From Gracilaria caudata (Eukaryota > Rhodophyta > Florideophyceae > Gracilariales > Gracilariaceae), in the NCBI GenBank assembly GCA_030374735.1, contig JASCIV010000020.1, forward strand, positions 1 to 64,000: a DNA stretch of 64,000 nt, given 5' to 3'. Under the pieces are notes generated by a model, which searched no databases, was not told the origin of the DNA, and saw only the letters and a list, made by a program, of their open reading frames with translations. How positions within the stretch are numbered: position 1 is the stretch's first letter; every line of letters starts with the position of its first letter. The position numbers were made by a program, and so were the translations under genes. Shown here in pieces: positions 30,217-40,858 of this stretch.

Positions 30217-30499
30217 TTGCATGTTACCCTCGTGACGACTGTTCCTTGAATTTCGAGTCCCATCAACGCTATGGAATAGAATCTACGTGGACCTTGTACA
30301 TTTAGTTCGAATCACTGCGTGCAGGTTGACATTGCAATTTCGCATGAATAAATCTTTCTGTCATCAGTCTTATACTGTTTGCGAGCTAGCAGCCCTCTTA
30401 TCCTTCTATGGCAACCAAGAGAAGGTGTTTCACTGTCAAGTGCAATCTCCAGAATCCGGAGTCCAGATAGACTTTTAGTGAGCCCCGTCTTTCTAGCAG

Positions 30500-32419
30500 T
30501 TAGTCGATTCGAATAGAGGCATATATTCTTCTTGTAAACCATAGCGAAGAAAGAAATCCTATTGCTCCGCACATTAGGGCAAAGGCTCCACTCATCACTA
30601 AGCTCCAGCACATATACACGATTCGACTGACAAGGGGAACGCGATTGGTATTCGGCTGAGATTGGGCAAAGTATAGGCTGTATAGGAATACATACACACC
30701 TGCCGAAGCACAGCACGCAAACGAAGTATACCAGTGACTCTTCCAGTCTTCTGCAGAAAGGGACAGATATGTTGATACAATGCTCAGTTCCGCGCAAGTG
30801 ATTACGAGAATTATGAAAACAGCTACTAAAGCTCCGTACAAATAGTAGACGCTATCGCTCGACACTGAGTTGAGAACGAAAACCAATTCCATGAAAACCG
30901 TGCCGAACGGCAGAACTCCCGTCAGTGCAGAACAAACGTATGGAGATAACCCGAGTGGGGGAGGAGGAATTTGTCTCCGTATTTGATGAGTTCTCGTAGG
31001 GAACTCCAGGTTCTTAACCCGGTAGGCAGCAAACGCACCAACGAATACAAGCGGTACAGATATACCGAACCACATAAACAATAGAAGCAACAAGGTAGTA
31101 AATGGAACACTACCAGAAGAGCCAACTACCCACATTACGAGGTTGAGAGCGAAGAAAATCCCAAACGTGATCCCTGGGAAAAGAAGGGCTGTCCCAAAAG
31201 TGACCAGCCTTCGAGAAACACCAGTGTCGATTGCTGCATAGATTCTAGCAGTGATATATCCAGATACTGACGATGCAAGAACCCACATAGTCAGAAGCGC
31301 AGTAAGAAGCCCACCTCTGTTTGCCGGTGAGAGAAATCCAATGAGAGCAAAGGCTTGTGTCAAAGCGGCCATGACGAAGACTTGTGCTCCAGATCCTACG
31401 CAAATGGAAAGAAATGTAGCGTACGTTGGCGGGCGAAAAACATCACCATGAATAATCTTCCAGCCAGTCAAGCTAATATCATCGTCGTCCTCTACTATAG
31501 CGTTATACCGCCCGAAATCCTTGAGTACAGTACGCAACATGACGGTTGCAACAACTGCCGACAGGAACAAGGATACCATTAAGGAATTTGTAATGGAAAA
31601 CCATTGAATCTCTTTCATCTCTGTAGAAACGTTGAGAAGTGCGTCCCATCTGGTAGCCCAGGCAATCTCAGATTCCTCAAACTGAACGTCATATGTAAAA
31701 GCAATGGCAGAGTCATCTTTGACTTGCATTGGAACAGCATCCTGAGGTGATCTACATTTTATAGAGCCATCACTCCCAAGCTTATGAGCCATAGACGTTG
31801 GTTGCGCCTCAAAGCCAACAATTCGATACTTCTCACTGGCAGTGAGTGCATCGAGTGCTTCTCCTGCCTCCAGAGATGGCTTGTGATAAAGAATTTTAAG
31901 CGTGAGGTGATTGTTAACATACACCTTTTCATCGGAGATGTAGCCAAGAGGGTACCCAAAACGAAAAGCTGATCGGCCTGTATCGGTTAAGTAACGAGTG
32001 ATAAGCGGCATGTTATCAGTATGCAAACGAGCCGAATAATTCTCGGAGATTCTGGACATAAGATTCTTTACCAAGCGACTCCGCATCTTGCTTAACTGCA
32101 CTGTGCACATATGGACACATTTGACGTTTTCCATCATGGAGATATTGAAGGCAGTAGGAAACGCTCGCTCCCCAAGGAGAATCTGCCCGAGATTGACGGC
32201 ACGAGAGCGGACTATCTCTAGAGGCCTACAAGTTGGGATGCTGTAGAAGGGGAACGGCAGAGTGCTTGTCGGGGAAGTCAGTCTATTTGCAAGCACCTCG
32301 ACAGGATCGCCAACGCTATAATCCTTCATGGCTATACCTGGAAGATAGAACGCGCGGCCTGGCGACAGCAAAACGCAAAGAGCGACTGCGAACAGCAACG
32401 AGATGACCACATTTGCCAT
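30500..32419 (-). CDS. nonaspanin / TM9SF (EMP70) family, copy 1
   Basis: Nonaspanins are Golgi and endosomal membrane proteins with a lumenal N-terminal half and nine membrane segments. This 639-residue copy starts at the ATG at 32419 with a signal peptide (MANVVISLLFAVALCVL) and the family signature FYLPGIA...DYSVGDPVEV. The motif GWKIIHGDVFRPP just after the first membrane span is diagnostic. The remaining spans carry GFLSPANRGG and FVGAFAAYRVKNLEFPTRTHQIRRQIP. The tail ends ASIRID, where homologs usually have a KxD/E COPI-binding signal; here the lysine position is Arg. Single exon, and one of three same-strand paralogs. Confidence 0.93.
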   Translation of the reverse strand: MANVVISLLFAVALCVLLSPGRAFYLPGIAMKDYSVGDPVEVLANRLTSPTSTLPFPFYSIPTCRPLEIVRSRAVNLGQILLGERAFPTAFNISMMENVKCVHMCTVQLSKMRSRLVKNLMSRISENYSARLHTDNMPLITRYLTDTGRSAFRFGYPLGYISDEKVYVNNHLTLKILYHKPSLEAGEALDALTASEKYRIVGFEAQPTSMAHKLGSDGSIKCRSPQDAVPMQVKDDSAIAFTYDVQFEESEIAWATRWDALLNVSTEMKEIQWFSITNSLMVSLFLSAVVATVMLRTVLKDFGRYNAIVEDDDDISLTGWKIIHGDVFRPPTYATFLSICVGSGAQVFVMAALTQAFALIGFLSPANRGGLLTALLTMWVLASSVSGYITARIYAAIDTGVSRRLVTFGTALLFPGITFGIFFALNLVMWVVGSSGSVPFTTLLLLLFMWFGISVPLVFVGAFAAYRVKNLEFPTRTHQIRRQIPPPPLGLSPYVCSALTGVLPFGTVFMELVFVLNSVSSDSVYYLYGALVAVFIILVITCAELSIVSTYLSLSAEDWKSHWYTSFACCASAGVYVFLYSLYFAQSQPNTNRVPLVSRIVYMCWSLVMSGAFALMCGAIGFLSSLWFTRRIYASIRID

Positions 32420-33110
32420 TGCGATGAAAGTCACTTGATGCAAGACGCGACAGGGAACCGAGGGAACAAAGGAGGAGAAAGGCAGGAAGTGATTTGGCTC
32501 TGGAAAACACAGCACGGCTGAAGACGTGATGGAGATATCTTGGCAAGAGCGGGATTCGCACAAAAGCGGAAAGCCAAGCCTGAGAAGGTGAGGACGAGCT
32601 TTGATCTTTGGTGCAACCTTGCACTGCAAGGTCGCCAGCTGTAACGTCGAACTTTTCACAGCGAGATCGACTTCACGACACCCTAAGCTGACAGTGCCCT
32701 CAAATTAATGCAAATCTCATGCGTGACTTCCTATCGTTCTGGGTGGAACGGCACGTGACGCTTCCGCCGAAATCGAAGTTCAATACCTTCGGTAAGATGG
32801 TACTACAACTGGATGCTGTACTACAACTGCAGCATGATGCTGTCAAACATTCGGACTTATGATTCTGTATGGTGTACTGCCAAGGAAAAAGGACGGTTGT
32901 CGGGTTATGGCGACGCCAATACTATTTTACCCTAAGTTTTTGACGCTCTTGCAATTCCGCCTCCGACAAATTTACCAAGTGGAGCAAGTAGGATTTTAAC
33001 CAGCGAGCGAAAGAGTTGTCCAAAACGCACATTCGCAAGGAGACTCATCATCCTTCCACCCCTTCGTGACCGTCAACGTCTTGTTGTTTCCGATATAGTC
33101 AAGAAATGGC

Positions 33111-33197
33111 CGGGAAAAGTTTTGGCCTTCCTAGCGAGAGAGCGTTTCTTTCAACAGAAACGCTCTACGCTTAGTTCTAATTAAGCTAGGGGGGCCT

Positions 33198-33200
<3 letters not shown>
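33111..33200 (-). repeat. two-hairpin dispersed repeat, copy B
   Basis: Read on the minus strand it begins TGTAGGCC. It forms a first hairpin (CTAGCTTA with TAAGCGTAG, one bulge). A second perfect 10-bp hairpin follows (plus-strand arms 33139-33148 and 33157-33166, 8-nt loop). The shared TAGGAAGGCCAA block and TTTTCCC come last. Relative to copy A, both stems have changed bases on both arms. Confidence 0.55.

Positions 33201-33234
<34 letters not shown>
33201..33234. repeat. (AG)17 microsatellite
   Basis: Seventeen uninterrupted AG units abut the TGTAGG end of the two-hairpin repeat, which suggests insertion next to, or expansion from, its terminus. Confidence 0.95.
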
Positions 33235-33235
<1 letters not shown>

Positions 33236-34417
33236 ATGGCTACGGATCTTGATGGTCTACACGAAAAGAGGAACGCATTTCAAGGAAAACCCATTTCGAC
33301 GTCGTCGAAATGAAACGTTCACGTCCGTACGAGATAAAGAGAAGTCAAGATTTAAATTTAATTATCAACGCTTCCTTGTTCTCAGTACCCGAATGGTAGC
33401 TATTCCTGTTTCGTTCCCCTTTTGCTCACCTCCATCAGGGCGTTCAACTTTTGAGTGGGTTGAATCCCTTTGTGGGGCGAGCCCACGCGTTCTCGAAGAG
33501 AAGTTTCCCGTTCTCCCGCCTTCTGTTTTCAATTGTTCATACTAGTTTCTCACGAGAACCCTGTTCAGTCAACGATAATCATTATTCGAGAGATACCACA
33601 GAAACAGAAAAGGCTTCAATTTCATGCGAATCACTCGATGCCCATCGAAGCGTGCTGAACCGAACGGTCACTACCTTTCACAAGCTAGTTAAGCTGCATG
33701 CTTTCCTAACAAAATGTACGGGAATTTCAATCCAAACCTGGCATCGGGTGTCAATCTATTCAATCATCATGTGGCGAGAGAATAATTAAGAAGCTTTCAG
33801 CAATGGACAACACACTGTGGAAGGCTTGGATACGGAAGCTTTTTTACGTGCTCGTACACCCGTCTATTAAGGCAGTCACTTCTTATCGAGCCATTCGTTC
33901 CAATGCGCAGCTATACCAAATCCACTCCACTCTAGAGACGGGTAAACCCCGATGCGTTCCCCTTCTGCCCTTGAACCCTGAAATCACGCATCTCGCTCTT
34001 TAGGTATTTCCTAGCACGGCACATACTTGCATGCGCCCTCTTCGCATTGCTTCAGCAACAAATTCTCATCCAACCTAGATTCAGTACTCAACGACAGCAC
34101 CGCTTGGCGAATCTCCATGCATGCTTTACCCCAAAAACACTTAAGTCGTCTTCTCCCGTTAGCGCTGCACAACGCTGTGGGTTGCAGCTGTTGCTCTGCT
34201 TTCTGTGTCATTTTGGCCGCTGTCTCTCAAGTCATTCTCGCCTTCCGAGGGCCGCACTCATTCTTACAACACGAGGGGAACGCACCTCTCCGTTTTCCAC
34301 AAAACGAGATGAACGAGAAAAAGAACATCTCTTGCCGTTGCCTACGGCTCATAGACAAGGACTCTGAACTAATTCAACATCAATTCCTTGAAACCAAAAC
34401 CGAACTCCATGATTTAA

Positions 34418-36364
34418 CTAATCATCTATCGAGTCGCTGTATATCCGTCGTACAAATGCAAGCGATGACATAAAACCAATTGTCCCTGTGAGCAGTGAGA
34501 AGCAAAGTGAAGTGATGATCGAATAGGCGATGAACAGAAAATTTGATACAATGTTCTTCGGGTCAGCTCCCGGACTGGTGAGCAAGTAATACATGCTAAA
34601 TAGGAAAACGTAAGCCCCAGATGTGGAAGATGCAAACCAGCTGTTCCACCACCATCCATAATCAGAATTGCTTAGTTTGACAAAAACCACCACTACGCTG
34701 ACCTCCGCGCATGTGATTGCCAGCAACGTGAACACGGCGATGAGAAACCCGAAAAAGTGATAGAACTCGTCCAAGTACACTGAATTAAGAATTACTCGAA
34801 GCTCAATGCACACAACACCAAACGGCAGGATTCCGGACAACAAGTGCACGTAGGGCGCCTTAAGATATGATGGCTGTACGGGAATTGGCCGAGGAATCTG
34901 ATTTGTGCGCACAGGAAAGTCGTAAACCTTTCGCTGATATCCTGCATACGTACCAGCAAATGCCAAGGGAACAGAAACGCCAAGCCACAAGAATAGTAGC
35001 ACGAAAATCGTGAAGAACGGCGCAGCGCCAGACGATCCCATCATCCACAAGAACAGGTTGACTATGAAGAAGGTGGTGAATACAATGCCCGGAAGCACTA
35101 AGGCCACACCGAAGGTCACCGTCTTCCATCGCATTCCTCCCATCGCCTTATGCAGTCTGGCAGCAACGTATCCTCCAAATCCGCTTGACACAACCCAGAC
35201 TACTAATAGACCCGTGATCAGGTCTCCACGTCTGTGAGGACTGACAACGCCTAGAAGCGCGAACAAAATTGTAACAAACGTAACGACGACAAGTTGCGCA
35301 CCCGAACCGCACAGGACTGAGAGCATGCCAGGTGCCACAGGCGAACGGAACACATCACCACGCAACATTCTCCAACCGACGTCATTGTCAAAATCGTCGT
35401 TGAAATCGTCTATGAGATCACTCGCGGAAAGTCCAAATCGTGCACAATCGCGTCGAAGTGTTCGGAAGAGCACGACCGCCAGAGAAGCAGTTAGAGCTAA
35501 GGCCATCATGATCGAATTGCTGATTGCAAACACCTGCATTTTTTGTCGCTCGCTCGAGACCTTGAGCAATGTGTCAAAACGAGTAGCCCATCTTACCCGA
35601 CTTTCGACAAAACGGACGCTGTAGGTAAACGGTATGCTTGTGCTGGTTCGCTTTTTCTTGTCTGTTGGGACGACAAACGGTTCTGTGTCGCCACCAGAGG
35701 GACATTGCCCGCTGGCTACTGAAGCTGGTGAGACTTCGAAGCCAACAATTCTGTAAACTTTGTTGTTACGCTTGTATGCTGCGGTTGCGAGTGACTCGTA
35801 CTCGTCAGGAATGTGGTACATGATGGTGAAGCTTAGATGGTTGGTGATATGAACTTCTCCCTTCTTTGCAGTGTTATCCCCTAATGGATAGCCAAGCGTG
35901 TAGGTCTTGTCGTTTCTGACGACAACAGGTAGCTCATCGAGAGTGAGCCGTACGCGATATTTCTTCGCAATGCGCGATACAAGAAGGTTAACCTCGGCTA
36001 GAGAGAAGTCCGCCGTACAGACTTGTGCGCAGGAGACATCTTCGAGGAGTCGAATGTCATATGGGGCGAGACGAGATCGCTCTCCTTGCAGAATTTGTCC
36101 AATACCGAGAACACCAGGATCTCTTGATGTCTTGAGTGTGCGCTGGCGCTCTTCTGTGGGAGCGCAGAAGGGGAGTGTGAAGTAGTCGAAGGGAATGCGG
36201 TTCTGATGAGAGACCATTTTGTTGGCGAAAACATTAAGAAGCTCGTCTTGAGTGAAGTCATTGGCAGAGAGCCCAGGAAGCAGAGCGGCTGCAGTCAGTT
36301 TGGTGGAGAAAAGTAGTAAGAACAAAAGCGAAAGAAGCAAAGGAATATATGAAGAGAGCTGCAT
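34418..36364 (-). CDS. nonaspanin / TM9SF (EMP70) family, copy 2
   Basis: Same family as its neighbours, 648 residues from the ATG at 36364, with a long hydrophobic signal peptide (MQLSSYIPLLLSLLFLLLF). It is the most diverged of the three. The leader reads LLPGLSANDFTQDELLNVF instead of FYLPGI, the diagnostic motif is GWRMLRGDVFRSP, and an extra acidic stretch (DLIDDFNDDFDNDVG) precedes it. Membrane spans and FAGTYAGYQRKVYDFPVRTNQIPRPIP are conserved. The tail ends DSIDD, lacking the usual KxD/E. Single exon. Confidence 0.92.
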   Translation of the reverse strand: MQLSSYIPLLLSLLFLLLFSTKLTAAALLPGLSANDFTQDELLNVFANKMVSHQNRIPFDYFTLPFCAPTEERQRTLKTSRDPGVLGIGQILQGERSRLAPYDIRLLEDVSCAQVCTADFSLAEVNLLVSRIAKKYRVRLTLDELPVVVRNDKTYTLGYPLGDNTAKKGEVHITNHLSFTIMYHIPDEYESLATAAYKRNNKVYRIVGFEVSPASVASGQCPSGGDTEPFVVPTDKKKRTSTSIPFTYSVRFVESRVRWATRFDTLLKVSSERQKMQVFAISNSIMMALALTASLAVVLFRTLRRDCARFGLSASDLIDDFNDDFDNDVGWRMLRGDVFRSPVAPGMLSVLCGSGAQLVVVTFVTILFALLGVVSPHRRGDLITGLLVVWVVSSGFGGYVAARLHKAMGGMRWKTVTFGVALVLPGIVFTTFFIVNLFLWMMGSSGAAPFFTIFVLLFLWLGVSVPLAFAGTYAGYQRKVYDFPVRTNQIPRPIPVQPSYLKAPYVHLLSGILPFGVVCIELRVILNSVYLDEFYHFFGFLIAVFTLLAITCAEVSVVVVFVKLSNSDYGWWWNSWFASSTSGAYVFLFSMYYLLTSPGADPKNIVSNFLFIAYSIITSLCFSLLTGTIGFMSSLAFVRRIYSDSIDD

Positions 36365-36979
36365 TTTGGGAGTTGAGTGCAGTAAAGAGAGGAAAACAAT
36401 GGGTGTGGGAAACGATGAAGACGATGAAAGCGTTGAAGGCCGTCCGACGCATGGGCGGCAGATCTTGTGCGGTGTCAGGTACAAATGGTGAACGGAGGCG
36501 TGTCGCGCAGCCAGTCGACACTGTACAGAACTGCACAGAGACCCGTCGTGAAGCACCGTCACAGCTGTAGTAAGCACGTCCCGCAAATTGGACTCCCAAA
36601 TGCTGGCGCCTAATCATCATTTTCAGACAAAGCACCCAGGACGTCGAAGGCGGCCCGACACTGCCGGTGCCGTTCCTATCGACGACATTCGATGCGAGGA
36701 TCACCGTGGCACCCTGGACGTGTTCATGCTTTGGATATCGGGGCTTGCGAGCGCTGTCCGTGATACATGGGCCACCAAAGCCGCACAATTTCGGTCGCGT
36801 CCAAAACGCTGATTACGAGGGTGAACGAGAATCGGCGCTGGTTGAGCCCGATCTGCTTGCATTCCGCCTGCACTTGTTCTGGAGAAGTTTACATTACAAA
36901 CATTTCGCACTGAGAGCTCCCACAATATGTACTATGCCGCACCCCGCTCACAAACCTAGAAAAGTTAAACCCTCAAATC
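36365..36979. other. intergenic between nonaspanin copies 2 and 3
   Basis: About 615 bp, presumably the promoter and leader of copy 2 and the 3' UTR of copy 3. No gene is seen. Confidence 0.4.
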
Positions 36980-38860
36980 CTAATCGATATGGACGCTTGC
37001 ATAGATCTTTCTAACAAACGCAAATGACGACAAGAAGCCTATGCATCCTGTCCCCAATGCGAACATGAGAGAACCCAGTAGCATATACCCGGCGTAAACT
37101 AGCGTGCTTACTACATGAATACCTTCTAGTCCCCGTTGAGAGAATAGGAACACCAGACTATACCCGAAGACATAAAAACCAGAAGAAGCCGTAGAAATGA
37201 ACGCCGGCCACCACCAGTGATACGACTCCTTTGATAGCTGCAAGTACGTAAGAACAATACTAACTTCCGCGCAAGTGACCACCAGAATCAGGAACACAGC
37301 TCCAAGGAAGCCGAAGAAGTAGAAGATCTCGTTGAGCCAGATACTGTTCAGAATGAAAACCAGTTCCATGAAAACCACACCAAACGGCAATATTCCAGAG
37401 AACAGTCCAAACAGGACATTTGAGAAGGTAGAAGAGTTGGGGATCTCACGCGGTATTTGATTGGTACGCACCGGGAATTCATAAGCCTTCTGTTTGTAAC
37501 CGATGAACGCACCGACAACGTTGAGCGGAACAGAAATACAGAACCACATGACCAAAATCAGCAACAGGGTGGTAAACGGCACAGCACCCGTCGAGCCACT
37601 AACCCACAACAAGAAATTCAGGGCGAAGAACACGACAAAGGCGGAACCCGAAAATAAGAACGCTGAGCCAAGTGTAACACTCTTCTTGTTGGTGCCACCA
37701 AGCCCAGAGTAAATTCGCGCAGAATAGTAACCGCAAATGGCGCTGGAAAGAACCCAAAGCGATAACATAGTGGTGAGCAAGCCGCCTCTGAACGAAGGAG
37801 ACAAGAAGCCGAGCAAGGCGAAAACGAGAGTGATGCCAGTCATGACAAGCATCTGGACGCCGGAGCCAACCAAGACAGACAAAAGGCCACTGAATGCTGG
37901 TGGGCGGAAAACGTCACCGTGAATGAGCTTCCATCCCGACTCTTCTTGAATCTCTTCTTCATCGTCAATGTTATTGTATCGCGCGAAATCGAGGTAAACA
38001 GTTCTCAGTAGAATCATAGCGACCATCGCAGTAAGGAAGAGAGAAATCATTAGAGAGTTGATGACAGAGAACCATTGGATCTCCTTCAGTTCCGGATTTG
38101 CTTTGAGCAGGGGATCCCAACGCGTTGCCCACTGCAATGTAGATTCCTTAAACTCGACATCATAGGTGTAGGTGATGGACGCAGAAGAGCCTCGGAGGCA
38201 AGCGGGAGCTATTGTTCCATTGACAGGACAGGTAGTAATGTGGCCTTCACCATCTTTCTTGTGGTCGACAGACATCGGGATTACCTCAAAGCCGACAACT
38301 CGGAATACCTCATTGTTGGCATTGTAGATTGGACCAGTCGGCTTATGATACTGGATAGTAAACTTGAGATGATTGAACAGACATGGAGTCTTGTCATCTG
38401 TGCGTCCGATGGGATACCCAAGCTGAAAGACATCCTCATTGAGATCATTTGTACCTCGAACAATAACTGGAAGATTGTCGAGATTAAGACGGACATTGTA
38501 ATCATCCGCGATACGATCAGAAAGAAGCTTGATATCCTTGGCATCATAATCCTTGGTGCAAAGAACCTTACAGCTCTCGTCGAGACGCATGGAGATGTCA
38601 TAGGTTGTAGCTTCAGCTCGTTCTCCCATGAGCACTTGTCCCAGAGACAAACGACGACTCTTTTGGGGATCTTTAGGCGCACAAACTGGCAGAGTATAAT
38701 AATCGTACGGCATGACATTTTTGGTGGATACTAATTTGTTGGCGAGAACGGTCATAGGAGCGGCTTCTTCATACTCAGTAGGTGCAATTCCCGGCAAGTA
38801 AAACGCGCAAGCGCAAGTAGCAAACGCAAAAGCCACGAAAAAACGGGTAATCATTCGCAT
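36980..38860 (-). CDS. nonaspanin / TM9SF (EMP70) family, copy 3
   Basis: A 626-residue nonaspanin from the ATG at 38860 (MRMITRFFVAFAFATCACA signal peptide, then FYLPGIAPTEYEEAAP). It carries GWKLIHGDVFRPPAF after the first span and VGAFIGYKQKAYEFPVRTNQIPREIP in a late loop. It is closer to copy 1 than to copy 2 in the lumenal domain and in GFLSPSFRGGLLT. The tail ends ASVHID, with His at the usual Lys of the KxD/E signal. Single exon; divergent from the Nudix gene. Confidence 0.93.
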   Translation of the reverse strand: MRMITRFFVAFAFATCACAFYLPGIAPTEYEEAAPMTVLANKLVSTKNVMPYDYYTLPVCAPKDPQKSRRLSLGQVLMGERAEATTYDISMRLDESCKVLCTKDYDAKDIKLLSDRIADDYNVRLNLDNLPVIVRGTNDLNEDVFQLGYPIGRTDDKTPCLFNHLKFTIQYHKPTGPIYNANNEVFRVVGFEVIPMSVDHKKDGEGHITTCPVNGTIAPACLRGSSASITYTYDVEFKESTLQWATRWDPLLKANPELKEIQWFSVINSLMISLFLTAMVAMILLRTVYLDFARYNNIDDEEEIQEESGWKLIHGDVFRPPAFSGLLSVLVGSGVQMLVMTGITLVFALLGFLSPSFRGGLLTTMLSLWVLSSAICGYYSARIYSGLGGTNKKSVTLGSAFLFSGSAFVVFFALNFLLWVSGSTGAVPFTTLLLILVMWFCISVPLNVVGAFIGYKQKAYEFPVRTNQIPREIPNSSTFSNVLFGLFSGILPFGVVFMELVFILNSIWLNEIFYFFGFLGAVFLILVVTCAEVSIVLTYLQLSKESYHWWWPAFISTASSGFYVFGYSLVFLFSQRGLEGIHVVSTLVYAGYMLLGSLMFALGTGCIGFLSSFAFVRKIYASVHID

Positions 38861-39372
38861 GTTGAACTCGAGTCGCGTCACGAATCGTTCAAGTTCTTCG
38901 AATCAAACGCAGGCAGACGCTCACAACGAGCGGAGAAGTAAGCGAAGGAGACGGTGGCGCGGAGCACGACCGATTCCTTTAGTGTCTCGCTTTGCTGTCC
39001 CGGCTCAGGCAGAACAAATGACGTCGCGTCCTGGACGCGCTCGACGATTCTGACATTGGCTCTCCTGACACCGACATCGTCGTGGGTCAGGGCGTGGCAA
39101 AAGTGCACACAGCATGCGCTGCGCACGTGGGCACGTGTGGAAAACGAACAGAATGAACAACGATGTGGCCCAGAGCATGCTGCATTGATTGTCGCACACA
39201 GGTATGAAAATGGACAGTCATCTTGTTGGACATCCGCATCGTCGTGCGGGTTTTCGTCGTGATCCGCAGTGCGGGCTCTGCACCGCCTGCCTATTGCCTC
39301 TTGTCGTAGTTTGCTGCACCGCCTCTGCTTCGCAGCTGCTCCTATCGCATATACCGCTAGCATTCTTCAAGC
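38861..39372. promoter_or_regulatory. divergent intergenic, nonaspanin 3 and Nudix
   Basis: About 510 bp with CGCG-containing GC-rich sequence near 38880-39150, presumed to hold both promoters. No coding frame starting with ATG is convincing. Confidence 0.35.
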
Positions 39373-39983
39373 ATGGGCAGAAAGGTAAGCTACAATCTCA
39401 AGCACCGCCGAGCATTTCATAGACCTCATTCTAATCGTCACGACACTTGTCTCCACATCGAACTCAGGCTGGTTGCGTCCCAGTGCGGCGCAGATTGCCT
39501 TCCAATGAGTGGGAAGTGATGCTTGTTCAGTCGAGATGGAACCCAGAGATCTGGCTCTTTCCTAAAGGAACAGTGGAATCGTCCGAAACTCAAAAACAGG
39601 CCGCATTGCGCGAAACGCGAGAAGAAGCTGGTGTCGTAGGCGATGTGGGCCCAAAATTAGGCGTGTGGCATATAAAACGAAGTGATACGAAGGTTAAACA
39701 GAAAATGTGGGTTCTCTTCGTCACCACTCAATTCACAAGTGACAATAAGCAATGGAAAGAAAGAAAGAAGAGAGCAAGAGGATGGTATTCTTTTGAAGAA
39801 GCGAAGCAGATTATCACCGATGTGCCTGCTTCTTCGCAAAGACCGGAACTATTGGAGATGCTTTTGAAGACTCAATCTGCGCTAACTGAAATTGACTCAG
39901 GTGTGACCGCCAGTCCATCTTCTGCATCTGAGGACGATGAAGATGTGCTTTGTGACTCTTCGCCGACAGACCCCAGTCAATAA
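39373..39983 (+). CDS. Nudix hydrolase, diphosphoinositol-phosphatase-like
   Basis: Two exons, 39373-39384 and 39468-39983, give 175 residues. The first exon encodes only Met-Gly-Arg-Lys. The 83-nt intron has GTAAGC, a CTAAT branch-like site and an ACTCAG acceptor. The Nudix box is complete at about residues 40-61 (GTVESSETQKQAALRETREEAG, matching Gx5Ex7REUxEExG). It is preceded by ..WLFPKG, as in the DIPP/MTH3 group that cleaves diphosphoinositol polyphosphates and dinucleoside polyphosphates. Trp/Phe and Lys-rich segments follow, and the tail is acidic and Ser-rich. Substrate is inferred from group resemblance only. Confidence 0.85.
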
Positions 39984-40858
39984 GGTTGTCGCTGATTTCC
40001 GACGTTTCTTTCGCTATCTTTTCGAGAGGTTCTACGTCCTTAGCTCGCTGCATCAAGCGATCCATTTACTCTGTATCGTGGGCACCATCTCTGCCGCTTT
40101 CATTTCTTCTACTTCTCGTGTTTGAGCTCGCTGCGTTCAGCGGCAAGCGCGCGTGGCATACTTTGCCCCAACAGTGAACAACCCCCCCCCCCCCCCCCGC
40201 ACTATCGAAACCACACATCGTTTTATCTCGGCTGCAAGACAATGTCATCAACAAGCAAGCGTCAAGGGCCGGCAGAGGTTGGAAGTCTATTCCAGCCAAG
40301 GGCACTTTGCTGCTATCAAGCTTGTGGCTCTCCTACTACGTCTTGTAATTCGCAATAAACCGAAGCACGGATTCCCTTCATGGTACAAGTCAGAGAGTTA
40401 CTATGATAGACCCATCTTCGATCAGCAGTGAACGAAAGAATACCCAGTCGGGAGAATTGCGCAAATGATAATGTGTTGTAACAGAATTTTCAGAGCGCAT
40501 CGCTCAAACATAGCGTTCCCTTGCACAAGCGATGTGCGACATGTTAGGCCCAGAGTGAACTCAAGAGCCGGCGATCCAAATCTTCTCGCGAAGACCTTCT
40601 GTGCAATTAGGACGTCCGAACCTTCGTACCTTCGTACAAAGGCAGAAACAGAAAATCCCTTTTTCTTAACACAATAGATACCGTTTCCCTCAGCAATGAC
40701 AACCTTCCAATTCAAACAAGCCCATTGCTTGGTGCACTCCAGAACGCGAGGACTGATCTCTGACTTTCAGGGGGCTGCCTTTCCCATACCTTCTATAGAT
40801 ACACTCGAAACACCCGTCCAGGAATACCAAGAAAATAGCATCCCACACCAAATTCTAA
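39984..40858. other. intergenic with poly-C tract
   Basis: About 875 bp with no supported gene. It contains a 17-base C run at 40182-40198. The part near 40700-40858 probably includes the promoter of the thioredoxin-like gene. Confidence 0.4.
40182..40198. repeat. C17 homopolymer
   Basis: Seventeen consecutive C residues. The run is prone to length variation and to sequencing error. Confidence 0.9.

Larger units (their letters stand above)
32420..34417. other. 2-kb intergenic with repeats
   Basis: No gene is supported between nonaspanin copies 1 and 2. It contains the second copy of the two-hairpin repeat (33111-33200) next to an AG microsatellite (33201-33234). Open frames near 34027 run antisense to the end of copy 2 and look non-coding. 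Confidence 0.45.

Noticed and set aside
38075..38734. 219-codon plus frame
   Set aside because: Antisense to nonaspanin copy 3, with Ile/Val/Asp-rich shadow composition.
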